A stretch of DNA of 6,039 bases from CAYMUB01 sp964393545 (GCA_964393545.1 CAYMUB010000045.1:1-6039); one strand, 5' to 3'. Shown: positions 1 to 5,010, counted from the first letter of the stretch. A program made the numbers and translations. The notes: a model not told the origin generated them from the letters alone.

Positions 1-336
1 ATGGTGGTTTCCTCCACAAACTAGAACCTGCACCCCAATTCTTTCAAAATGTTTGATTGCTTCTTCTGATTGAACTTCCATGCTTTCCTCATGTTCTCTT
101 GGATCACGGGTAATAATATAAACTTTGACTCCCTTTTCAATTAACATTTCAAAAATCCGATCAAACGTTTTCATCCGTTGGTAGGTGACGAAAGGGCTTT
201 CAATTACTATTTCTTCTTTACAATCCTCAAGATCTCGCAAAAACGTTTGATAAAAGTCCAGCTCATCATAAAGCCCTGATTCTAAAAGCTCAGCAGAAGC
301 ATTATCAACAGAATCTCGCCTTTTGAAGTTAAACAT
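1..336 (-). CDS. PLD-like (phospholipase D superfamily) domain protein, 3' end outside window
   Basis: The first 112 residues of a leftward gene are visible; the rest lies beyond base 1. Residues 42-50 (EIVIESPFV) form the first core strand usual in PLD-like domains. Next come helix 52-69, strand VKVYIITRD (70-78) and, after helix 89-100, strand VQVLVCGGNHH (102-112). In this family the stretch after GNHH is normally the HxK part of the HKD catalytic motif, so the window probably ends exactly at the active-site histidine; that residue cannot be confirmed here. Members cleave or transfer phosphodiesters, as phospholipases or nucleases, and are often found with helicase or defence genes. The ATG at 334-336 is preceded by a purine-rich site (GAGGAAGAG on the minus strand). 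The start overlaps the stop of an upstream leftward frame by 8 bases, which suggests translational coupling. Family is fairly sure from strand pattern; substrate is unknown. Confidence 0.8.
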   Translation of the reverse strand, partial: MFNFKRRDSVDNASAELLESGLYDELDFYQTFLRDLEDCKEEIVIESPFVTYQRMKTFDRIFEMLIEKGVKVYIITRDPREHEESMEVQSEEAIKHFERIGVQVLVCGGNHH

Positions 337-559
337 CAGACTCTTCCTCACTTCCAGGCTGGATAATAGCTACTTTTCCTTTATAAGCAGAGCTTGAAAA
401 GTCGTTTTCAAGCGGAGCTTTCAAACTTTGTTTATAATATGTATGTCCTAGATCTTGGAGCTTTTTAAAGGTTTTAACTAAACTTTCGAAGACGGAGTTC
501 CATCCTAGTCCGTCTAGGCGCGCATATATAGGAGGCTTGCCCCTCCGTAGCTGGATTGA
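329..559 (-). pseudogene. Short unrecognised frame upstream of PLD-like gene, start codon missing
   Basis: On the minus strand a frame is open from just after a TGA at 560-562 to a TAA at 329-331. Its last 55 or so residues look coding: a helix-like stretch (SLVKTFKKLQDLGHTYYKQSLK) and an acidic C-terminus (KGKVAIIQPGSEEESDV). The stop overlaps the ATG of the PLD-like gene by 8 bases, a normal operon arrangement. There is no ATG or GTG in frame; the only TTG (422-424) would leave about 30 codons. The 5' part (PPIYARLDGLGW) is encoded in palindromic repeat sequence at 491-552. I infer that a repeat replaced the original 5' end, leaving a 3' remnant. It could still be translated from a non-standard start. 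I do not recognise the product. Confidence 0.4.
491..514. repeat. Hairpin-forming palindrome inside repeat island
   Basis: GACGGA at 491-496 is complementary to TCCGTC at 509-514, with a 12-base loop. A second small hairpin follows at 531-546 (GGAGG and CCTCC around a 6-base loop). Both are GC-richer than their surroundings and lie at the broken 5' end of the leftward frame. Confidence 0.5.
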
Positions 560-625
560 TCACCACAGACCGGTTCTAGAAAAAAGGCATGAGCGAAACC
601 CTTCTTCGCTAAAAGCTACGAAGGG
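541..625. repeat. 85-bp palindromic element with 12-bp imperfect inverted ends
   Basis: The left end CCCTCCGTAGCT (541-552) and the right end AGCTACGAAGGG (614-625) are inverted copies matching at 11 of 12 positions. The interior (553-613) holds no ORF that I can support. Directly beyond the right end the sequence runs into the ribosome binding site of the small acidic protein gene, so the element or its flank may supply part of that gene's leader. It resembles a non-coding palindromic (MITE- or REP-like) repeat. Copy number elsewhere in the genome cannot be seen. Confidence 0.5.
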
Positions 626-643
626 CGAAGGGGGGTGATTTGA

Positions 644-871
644 TTGGCAGATGATGACCACGATTTAAAACACCAAAAAACTATAACTCCTGCGCAGGAA
701 GGAGAGGGGAAAATAAGCGGAAATACGCCTGATTTAGAATCAGATGATGATACGCTGGAAAATGCCCATGAAATGGGGTTATACAAAGCTGATGACGGAG
801 AGCATCCCCAGGAATTAAATATAGCAGCAGAGGTTATGAAGGCTGAAGAAAGCCGGAGAGGAATTGACTAA
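644..871 (+). CDS. Small acidic protein of unknown function (75 aa)
   Basis: The product is highly charged, rich in Asp and Glu, with no hydrophobic core segment, signal peptide or membrane helix, so it is probably cytoplasmic and largely disordered. Two stretches look ordered: TLENAHEMGLY (residues 37-47) and PQELNIAAEVMKAEESRRG (55-73), the latter predicted helical. The TTG start is chosen because GGGGGTGAT at 631-639, a strong Shine-Dalgarno match, ends 4 bases before it. The nearby ATG at 651 is in another frame. The style resembles short acidic proteins I associate with CPR genomes, but I cannot name a family. It is followed by the decayed GIY-YIG gene about 95 bases on, and a TATAAT at 896-901 may start a separate transcript. 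Confidence 0.7.
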   Translation: MADDDHDLKHQKTITPAQEGEGKISGNTPDLESDDDTLENAHEMGLYKADDGEHPQELNIAAEVMKAEESRRGID

Positions 872-933
872 TTCGAATCCGGATAAAAAATTAGGTATAA
901 TTTGCTTTCTTTTTGCGCAGTCCAGCATCTCAA

Positions 934-950
934 CCCCGATTTAATCGGAG
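934..950. repeat. Short palindrome between small acidic gene and GIY-YIG remnant
   Basis: CCGATT and AATCGG flank a single T (936-948), with imperfect extension either side. It has no T-tract on the plus strand, so it is a weak terminator candidate at best. It lies in what would be the leader of the GIY-YIG gene. Confidence 0.4.
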
Positions 951-966
951 TCAATTGTAGAGCACT

Positions 967-1203
967 ATGAATTGGATGCATATATTACATAATATTAATA
1001 CGGATAGATTTTTTGGTTCTACCAATAATTTAGATCGGAGGTTAAAACAGCACAAGGCTGGCTTAAATAGAACAACAAGGGTATTACAAACATTAGAATT
1101 AGTTTATAAAGAAGCATTTGAAACAATTGATGAAGCAGGAATTAGAGAAAGGAAATTAGAATAGTATAAAAGTAAAAAATGTATTAATTGGTTAATATCT
1201 AAC
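967..1203 (+). pseudogene. GIY-YIG endonuclease domain gene, interrupted by TAG
   Basis: The frame from ATG 967 gives a recognisable single-domain GIY-YIG protein: GSTNNLDRRLKQHKAG (residues 17-32), then LELVYKEAFETIDEAGIRERKLE. Intact relatives are small nucleases whose GIY and YIG tyrosines and the Arg of the RR stretch form the active site. Here the GIY site reads MHI and the YIG site reads FFG, apparently one codon short before GST. A TAG at 1162-1164 stops the frame, yet the same frame continues with YKSKKCINWLISN (1165-1203), which is how the family normally ends. The frame then runs straight into the tRNA-Lys gene. Premature stop plus altered catalytic motifs point to an inactive remnant. 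No Shine-Dalgarno site precedes the ATG. Confidence 0.75.
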
Positions 1204-1275
1204 GGGCCGATAGCTCAACGGTAGAGCAATGGACTCTTAATCCATCGGTTGTGGGTTCGAATCCCACTCGGCTCA
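1204..1275 (+). tRNA. tRNA-Lys, anticodon CTT
   Basis: A complete cloverleaf can be drawn. The acceptor arm pairs GGGCCGA with TCGGCTC (one G-T pair). The D arm is GCTC/GAGC around AACGGTA. The anticodon stem ATGGA/TCCAT encloses CTCTTAA, which puts CTT at positions 34-36 and reads Lys codon AAG. The T arm is GTGGG, TTCGAAT, CCCAC. The discriminator is A at 1275; CCA is not encoded, so it must be added after transcription. A weak hairpin (ATGTGT 1289-1294 with ACACAT 1304-1309) follows without a T-tract. Confidence 0.97.
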
Positions 1276-1307
1276 CAAAAAAAAGGAAATGTGTGAAGCT
1301 AAGACAC

Positions 1308-1376
1308 ATGAAAGGTGGTTCTTCTCACAAATGAAAGGTCGTTCTTCTCACAAATGAAAGGTGGTTCTTCTCACAA
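1308..1376 (+). repeat. Three tandem 23-bp repeats
   Basis: Three head-to-tail units start at 1308, 1331 and 1354. Each begins ATGAAAGG and ends TCTCACAA; copy 2 differs from the others by one base (C for G at 1340). There are no spacers, so this is not a CRISPR array. Because the unit is 23 bases and contains ATGA at the junction, copies 1 and 2 each spell an 8-codon reading frame whose TGA overlaps the ATG of the next copy. The third copy overlaps the -35 region of the deiminase promoter. Confidence 0.9.
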
Positions 1377-1405
1377 CAAGAAAAGTAGCTGATATAATCC
1401 TAAAT
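1370..1405 (+). promoter_or_regulatory. Promoter of the pentein gene, probably leaderless
   Basis: A perfect TATAAT lies at 1393-1398, with a 17-base spacer to CTCACA at 1370-1375 (4 of 6 with TTGACA). Transcription would begin at about 1405-1406, on the ATG itself. No Shine-Dalgarno site is present, which agrees with a leaderless message. The -35 hexamer sits in the last 23-bp repeat. Confidence 0.6.
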
Positions 1406-2647
1406 ATGGATGGTGAAGTTAAACCACAAATTGAATCAGTTGAGCGGCCAGTTAGGCCCTTCAGTCCTGTTTCAGAGGTATCTGGAGAATTAAGTAAAAT
1501 ATTTGTAAATTTACGCTCTAGTGATTCGGCACTAGTTGATAGCGAGCTTGCTATAGTACAAGCAATTACTACAGAAGTTCCAGATGTAGAAGTTGTCTTA
1601 GGAGTTGGAACAGATAGAGATGATTTTGATGTATCTTTGGGAAAATACCCCTCGCAAGTAGCTAAAATCCAACATAAATTACAAGAATTAGGATTACAAC
1701 ATGCAAGAATGATACCTAGGCCAAAAAAATCTAGACCTGCTTGGGCAAGGGATATGGGATTTTGGGCAAATGATGGAAGAGTGTTTGTTGTTCCGGGTGA
1801 ATCTCCTGCAAAAAGAGGATTGCATTCAGCAGGTATAAGCCAACTACCCGCTGAGGAGACAGAAAAGTTATGTACAGCTTTACAAATTGATGAAGTTGCT
1901 GCATCATCTTATCCATTTGAAGGAGGCGATGCTGTCTTTACAGATGAAGCATCATATTTTGGTCACTCCGCTGTAAGGTCTGATGCGGATAGAGAAGCGC
2001 TAGAAAAAGTAGTTAACTCTTCAGTCAGAGTTTTAGGCAGTGAAGACACATCGAGTCCATTTCCACATCTAGATTCAGGAGTTGTATTTGCTACAAACGA
2101 TATTGCTTTAATTAATGACCCGGATGCACTTTTTAACATACTTACTTCTTTATCTGACAGTGAATTAATGGAGTGGCAGGGTAAGTTTGAAAGAAAAATG
2201 AGAGGAAGAGAAAGAAGGGGTGGGGCAGTTAAGTCTACAGCTGATATAAGTGCAGAGATAATTAGAGATATCGGTTTTATTAGTTCTCCTGGGAAATACG
2301 GTCATGATGTAATAAGAGGTGGATTAGAAAGGGAAATAAAGATGATGGAAGCGATAAAGAAACAACTTTTAGCAGATGGGAAAGATTTTATAGAGATTCC
2401 TGGTATGACTATGATGGGTTTTCCATTCTCCCCAGTTAATAGTCTTATAGATACGTGGAGTGAAAATGGTGCAACCAAACGGAGATTATTTCTGCCAACA
2501 TATGGGTTACCTAGATTGGATGAAGAAGTCCAAGGTAAATTACAATATAGTGGAGTATTTTCTAAAATAGTTCCTGTGGAAGTGGGGTGGGAACTTAATT
2601 TAAGTCGGGGAGGAATTAGATGTGTAGTAAATGGATTGAGGAAATAA
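1406..2647 (+). CDS. Pentein-fold guanidine-modifying enzyme, agmatine deiminase/peptidylarginine deiminase-like
   Basis: The 413-residue product carries the ordered active-site signatures of the agmatine deiminase branch of the pentein superfamily: WARD with Asp at residue 116, FEGGD with Glu172, HLD with His221 and Asp223, and GGIRC near the C-terminus with Cys406. In characterised members the Cys attacks the guanidinium carbon and ammonia is released, so the protein is probably a cytosolic deiminase of an arginine-like compound. The length is somewhat above the usual 350-370, with extra sequence between the His and Cys motifs (about 225-390) and an extended N-terminus of about 100 residues before WARD. 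The family's GGGIHC reads RGGIRC here, so the substrate may not be agmatine. ATG 1406 is preferred over GTG 1361 because the promoter places the transcript start there and the extra 15 residues are repeat-encoded. Amidinotransferase or dimethylargininase activity remains possible. Confidence 0.82.
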   Translation: MDGEVKPQIESVERPVRPFSPVSEVSGELSKIFVNLRSSDSALVDSELAIVQAITTEVPDVEVVLGVGTDRDDFDVSLGKYPSQVAKIQHKLQELGLQHARMIPRPKKSRPAWARDMGFWANDGRVFVVPGESPAKRGLHSAGISQLPAEETEKLCTALQIDEVAASSYPFEGGDAVFTDEASYFGHSAVRSDADREALEKVVNSSVRVLGSEDTSSPFPHLDSGVVFATNDIALINDPDALFNILTSLSDSELMEWQGKFERKMRGRERRGGAVKSTADISAEIIRDIGFISSPGKYGHDVIRGGLEREIKMMEAIKKQLLADGKDFIEIPGMTMMGFPFSPVNSLIDTWSENGATKRRLFLPTYGLPRLDEEVQGKLQYSGVFSKIVPVEVGWELNLSRGGIRCVVNGLRK

Positions 2648-2758
2648 TCAGGCTACCGAGTACATTGGAACTTGAATATTGAACTGTTCGAAAGTTTGAT
2701 AAACTCTATTAAAGTAGTTTTGAAAAGTGTTCAATTCTAGTCTGAGTCGGCTCACTAG

Positions 2759-2772
2759 TTAACAATTGTTAA
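2759..2772. promoter_or_regulatory. Perfect 14-bp palindrome before the HAD gene, possible operator
   Basis: TTAACAATTGTTAA is a perfect palindrome ending 10 bases before the ATG of the HAD remnant. Its position and symmetry suit a dimeric repressor site, but AT-rich palindromes also arise by chance. A TAAAAA at 2770-2775, which overlaps it, could be a -10 box 7 bases before the ATG. Confidence 0.3.
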
Positions 2773-2782
2773 AAATAGATGA

Positions 2783-3259
2783 ATGAAGACAACAATTATT
2801 GACATGTTTACAGAGAAAAAATACATAACTTTTGACTGTTATGGTACTTTGATTGATTGGGAAGGTGGAATCAGAAAAGCTCTAAAGAAAATATCTGAAA
2901 AAAATGGCTTCAATCTGGATCTGAGTAACGTTACTGATAAATATATTAAGGCTGAACTGGAAGTAGAAGCAGAACAATATAGAAAATATCATGAAATCTT
3001 ACAATTTTCAGCCAAAAAACTTTTTAAACAATTGAGTTTTGATATTTCAGACGAAGACGCTCTTGAGTTTGCAGATTCCATTTATTCCTGGCAACCTTTC
3101 CCAGAAACGCATGACGTTTTAACTGGCTTAAAGCAAAAGGGTTACAAACTTATAATTCTCTCCATGATCTCTGTGCCTGCCCGCCTTTGGAGGGGTGAAA
3201 GTACCCTTCGACTCTCCTTCGATAAACTCAGGATCGCTCAGGACAAGCCTTGCTGTTAG
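2783..3259 (+). pseudogene. HAD-superfamily hydrolase (haloacid dehalogenase type), 3' truncated
   Basis: Residues 15-30 (ITFDCYGTLIDWEGGI) hold HAD motif I with nucleophile Asp18. Residues 31-104 are the helical cap region, and KGYKLIILS (119-127) is the motif II strand ending in Ser127. Such enzymes are phosphatases or haloacid dehalogenases of about 220-235 residues. Here the homology stops at about base 3165: the expected SN-I-D continuation is replaced by 30 residues encoded in repeat sequence (such as TLRLSFDKLRIAQDK) and a TAG at 3257. Motif III Lys and the motif IV acidic pair are therefore missing, and catalysis is not expected. No downstream remainder is visible in the following 300 bases, so the 3' part was deleted or displaced rather than merely interrupted. 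No Shine-Dalgarno site precedes the ATG. Confidence 0.75.
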
Positions 3260-3296
3260 GTAGCCCTTCGGCAAGTTTACACTGAGCTTATCGAAG
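3217..3296. repeat. 80-bp element with 15-bp imperfect inverted arms at the HAD break
   Basis: CTTCGATAAACTCAG (3217-3231) and CTGAGCTTATCGAAG (3282-3296) are inverted copies with one mismatch. This resembles a widespread bacterial intergenic repeat of the form CTTCGAYAAGCTCAG, recognised from memory. Repeat-like sequence starts near 3170, where HAD homology ends, so this element or its flank is the likely cause of the truncation. Confidence 0.7.
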
Positions 3297-3312
3297 TGCT
3301 CAGGTTAAACTT
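3273..3312 (+). other. 40-nt hairpin at the end of the HAD remnant
   Basis: AAGTTT (3273-3278) pairs with AAACTT (3307-3312), and CTGAGC (3282-3287) pairs with GCTCAG (3298-3303), around a 10-base loop. Only ATTTT follows, so termination would be weak. It overlaps the right arm of the 80-bp element. Confidence 0.5.
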
Positions 3313-3378
3313 ATTTTCTGATTCATCTCGGCTACAAGGATCGATTTGATAGTTGCATTTTGCAATTATTTTTGATAA

Positions 3379-3455
3379 TATAATACTGTATTTCCGAAAG
3401 AAATACATTTGATTTGCTAAATCCCCCCGGCTCAACTCGACCCGGGGGTTTTTTT
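3379..3455 (+). ncRNA. Candidate small RNA: -10 box, two hairpins, terminator
   Basis: A perfect TATAAT at 3379-3384 is followed by GTATTTC (3388-3394) and GAAATAC (3400-3406), a perfect 7-bp stem around CGAAA. After a 17-base AT-rich linker comes the strong terminator at 3424-3455. No ORF of useful size lies between. This layout would yield an RNA of about 65-70 nt starting near 3390. No convincing -35 box is seen at 17 bases; TTGCAT at 3353-3358 fits only an alternative -10. The first hairpin might be cut by the transcript start. It could instead be only the 3' UTR and terminator of the HAD message. Confidence 0.35.
3424..3455 (+). terminator. Rho-independent terminator
   Basis: CCCCCGG (3424-3430) pairs perfectly with CCGGGGG (3442-3448) around an 11-base loop and is followed by seven T residues (3449-3455). 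The T-tract is only on the plus side. It ends rightward transcription 33 bases before the NYN gene, which therefore needs its own promoter. Confidence 0.92.
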
Positions 3456-3488
3456 GATTAAAACTCCCCAATATCCTAATATAAAATA
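3454..3488 (+). promoter_or_regulatory. Probable promoter of the NYN gene
   Basis: TTGATT (3454-3459) and TAATAT (3477-3482) are spaced by 17 bases, each matching consensus at 4 of 6. The transcript would start at about 3489, on the GTG. A TATAAA at 3480-3485 is an alternative -10. No Shine-Dalgarno site is seen, so a leaderless message is likely. Confidence 0.4.
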
Positions 3489-4034
3489 GTGAAGAAGAAA
3501 ATCTTAGTCCAATTTGATGGCAGTAATTTTTATAAGAAAGTTAAAAGGGTTTTACCTCAAGTCCATTTAACCAATTTTGACTATGCCGGATTAGCTCATT
3601 TTTTGGCTAAAGATAAATCCACTCAAGTAGTTTACTATGTGGGTGAAATCAGAAAATATCCTGGGAATAAGAAATCTCAATCCCTTTATGCAAATCAGCA
3701 AAAGCTATTCACCAATCTAAGAAATCAAAATATTGAAATAAAACTGGGATATCTTTTATTTTCAGACGGAAAATTTAACGAAAAAGGCGTTGATGTTCAA
3801 ATTGCAGTAGATCAAGTGCGTGGAGCCATCAAAAATGAATACGATAGATGTTTTCTTATTTCATCAGATACAGATTTACTACCAGCTATTCAAACAGCAA
3901 AGGATGAGAAAAAAGAGATTATTTATGTTGGCTTTGAAAATTTTATTAGCCGCGCTCTTCAGAAGAACTGCTCCTCATATCTAATTTTAAGAAAAAACCA
4001 GCTCCTTAAGTCTGCAAAAGTTAAAAAAAGTTGA
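3489..4034 (+). CDS. NYN domain protein (LabA/DUF88 family), putative RNase
   Basis: The 181-residue product is one PIN-like NYN domain. The acidic metal-binding set is complete: Asp10 with Asn13 in FDGSN (residues 9-13), Asp102 in EKGVDVQIAVD (98-108), and Asp127 and Asp129 in SSDTDLLP (125-132). The strand EIIYVGF (143-149) also fits the family. Family members are thought to be Mg-dependent ribonucleases acting in RNA turnover or processing; the target is unknown. There is no signal peptide or membrane helix, and a basic C-terminal tail (KNQLLKSAKVKKS) may contact RNA. The GTG start gives the usual N-terminus, with the first strand KKKILVQFD at once. It stands alone: a terminator lies just before it and a hairpin just after. 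The length is typical of short LabA-type proteins. Confidence 0.87.
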   Translation: MKKKILVQFDGSNFYKKVKRVLPQVHLTNFDYAGLAHFLAKDKSTQVVYYVGEIRKYPGNKKSQSLYANQQKLFTNLRNQNIEIKLGYLLFSDGKFNEKGVDVQIAVDQVRGAIKNEYDRCFLISSDTDLLPAIQTAKDEKKEIIYVGFENFISRALQKNCSSYLILRKNQLLKSAKVKKS

Positions 4035-4060
4035 TGTACTTTATTCTTTCAAACGAAAAA

Positions 4061-4080
4061 CCACGGATGATAATCCGTGG
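4061..4080 (-). terminator. Strong hairpin, terminator best read on the minus strand
   Basis: CCACGGAT (4061-4068) and ATCCGTGG (4073-4080) form a perfect 8-bp stem with a GATA loop. On the minus strand it is followed by TTTTTCG, a usable U-tract. On the plus strand only ATAAAGTTTG follows. CAAAC (4050-4054) and GTTTG (4086-4090) can extend the stem. It lies 27 bases after the NYN stop, so it may serve both that gene and leftward transcripts from the upp side. Confidence 0.65.
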
Positions 4081-4090
4081 ATAAAGTTTG

Positions 4091-4173
4091 TTTCGCCGAT
4101 AGGGCAGTCTCGCCGAAGGCGAGCAAGAAGAGAAACTACGGGCGAAGCGCAGCGGAGTCCGCAGAGGCTCATT
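4091..4173. repeat. GC-rich palindromic repeat sequence
   Basis: CTCGCC and GGCGAG form a perfect 6-bp hairpin with a GAA loop (4109-4123). GCGGAGTCCGC (4152-4162) is another palindrome. CTACGGGCGAAG near 4136-4147 resembles CTACGAAGGGCGAAG at 616-630, which suggests related repeat modules on both sides of the window. Confidence 0.5.
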
Positions 4174-4368
4174 ATGTATCTTTTAGACCAAATTGATAGG
4201 CAAATTCTGAGTTTAGACCGTCCTAAAGGAATAATTAAGAGAATCCGCAGTCTGTTTAAGGTACTACGAGGGTCACATTTTTATTCTTGCAAAATACCGA
4301 GCAGCTTAGCTTCGCGGACACAACCTTGGCGAGAAGAACATATATACCCCGTCAGCCTTTCGGTCTGA
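4174..4368 (+). CDS. Doubtful 64-aa ORF, unrecognised
   Basis: AGAGG at 4163-4167 lies 6 bases before the ATG and could serve as a ribosome binding site. The first 38 or so residues (LLDQIDRQILSLDRP, then GIIKRIRSLFKVLRG) read as a basic amphipathic helix pair. The last 25 (PSSLASRTQPWREEHIYP onwards) come from GC-rich repeat-like sequence and look non-coding. It may be a truncated remnant whose 3' end was replaced by a repeat, or a chance frame. I recognise no family. Confidence 0.22.
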   Translation: MYLLDQIDRQILSLDRPKGIIKRIRSLFKVLRGSHFYSCKIPSSLASRTQPWREEHIYPVSLSV

Positions 4369-4402
4369 GCTCAGGGTCGAAGACTTGCTGCGGGAGAGTT
4401 CA
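4296..4402. repeat. Repeat-like sequence between doubtful ORF and upp
   Basis: The stretch is GC-richer than its neighbours and contains the perfect palindrome CTGAGCTCAG (4365-4374) and the small stem GTC-GAA-GAC (4376-4384). GCTTCGC at 4308-4314 is the inverse of GCGAAGC near 4142-4148, so the two repeat blocks might be ends of one 170-180 bp element around the doubtful ORF. No gene is supported here. Confidence 0.35.
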
Positions 4403-4975
4403 TTAGAATGTTCCGAAATATCTGTCCCCAAAATCTCCTAATCCTGGAACTATAAATTTTTTTGCGTCTAAACCTTTGTCTAACGCGGCGGTAAATATCT
4501 TAATCTCAGGGAATTCTTTATGTATTGCCCCGATTCCCTCAGGCGCACAAACAATACTTACAATCCTGACTTCTTTTGGTTTTTCCGGCATTATTTTCCT
4601 CAAAACATGGAGTGCTGAACCGCCTGTTGCAAGCATTGGATCCGGAATTAAAATATTTCTCCCTCTAAAATTTGGCATTTTCCAGTAATATTCTTTCGCC
4701 TGCGCAGTTTTCTCATCCCTTGCAAGCCCGGCAAATCCAACTTTAGCAGACGGGATTATTTCCAGTGCTGCGGGTAAAAACGCAGCTGCAGACCTTAAAA
4801 TTGCAATCACTGCAAAATTATCCAAATCCTTAATATCCGAAACAGAAAAGCCGGTTAAGAGCTTAACAATCTCACGGGCATTTTTCCTGAACTTAGCTAT
4901 TCCGATATTCCTGTCCCTTAAATACCCAAGGTACTTTGAAACCAAATCATTTTCTAAAATAAAAACATTTTGCAT
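4403..4975 (-). CDS. upp: Uracil phosphoribosyltransferase
   Basis: The 190-residue enzyme joins uracil and PRPP to give UMP and pyrophosphate, the uracil salvage step in the cytosol. Seen directly: the N-terminal LVSKYLGYLRDRNIGIAKFR helix region, ILR with Arg61, the IPSAKVGFAGLARDE stretch (74-88), the PRPP loop DPMLATGGSA (112-121), CAPEGI (143-148), and the uracil-binding FIVPGLGDFGDRYFGT (174-189). These match the family closely. It is about 18 residues shorter than the usual 208: between residues 40 and 55 the arm that normally carries the ETP motif is missing. Such shortening is compatible with function because all substrate-binding motifs remain. The ATG at 4973-4975 has no Shine-Dalgarno site; TAAAAT (4982-4987) lies 6 bases upstream. 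It appears monocistronic, with repeat sequence downstream. Assignment is very sure. Confidence 0.95.
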   Translation of the reverse strand: MQNVFILENDLVSKYLGYLRDRNIGIAKFRKNAREIVKLLTGFSVSDIKDLDNFAVIAILRSAAAFLPAALEIIPSAKVGFAGLARDEKTAQAKEYYWKMPNFRGRNILIPDPMLATGGSALHVLRKIMPEKPKEVRIVSIVCAPEGIGAIHKEFPEIKIFTAALDKGLDAKKFIVPGLGDFGDRYFGTF

Positions 4976-4981
4976 AACTTA

Positions 4982-5010
4982 ATTTTACCATTCTAACACC
5001 AGCTTGTTTT
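4982..5010 (-). promoter_or_regulatory. Possible leaderless promoter of upp
   Basis: Reading leftward, TAAAAT (4987 down to 4982) is a good -10 match ending 6 bases before the upp ATG. The hexamer at the 17-base position (5010-5005) matches TTGACA at only 3 of 6. Absence of a ribosome binding site supports, but does not prove, a leaderless start. Confidence 0.35.

Noticed and set aside
896..901. TATAAT as promoter for the GIY-YIG and tRNA genes
   Set aside because: No -35 at 16-18 bases (TTGACT at 864-869 is 26 away); kept only as a weak possibility.
967..1203. TAG read as sense codon (suppression) in the GIY-YIG gene
   Set aside because: The adjacent tRNA has a normal CTT anticodon and the catalytic motifs are also damaged, so decay is simpler.
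1308..1376. CRISPR array
   Set aside because: The units are directly abutting with no spacers, and no cas genes are present.
1361..1405. GTG start at 1361 for the deiminase
   Set aside because: The extra 15 residues are encoded by the third tandem repeat and the promoter; the transcript start is predicted near 1405.
1731..1916. Minus-strand ORF of 61 codons inside the deiminase gene
   Set aside because: It is antisense to a strongly conserved coding region and has no recognisable features.
3277..3471. Minus-strand ORF of 64 codons
   Set aside because: It reads through the terminator, the hairpins and the repeat arm; the composition looks non-coding.
3489..4034. Alternative genetic code with TGA as glycine
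   Set aside because: TGA ends the NYN gene at a natural position and no TGA interrupts the intact conserved frames here.
4476..4688. Plus-strand ORF of 70 codons
   Set aside because: It is antisense to conserved motifs of upp.
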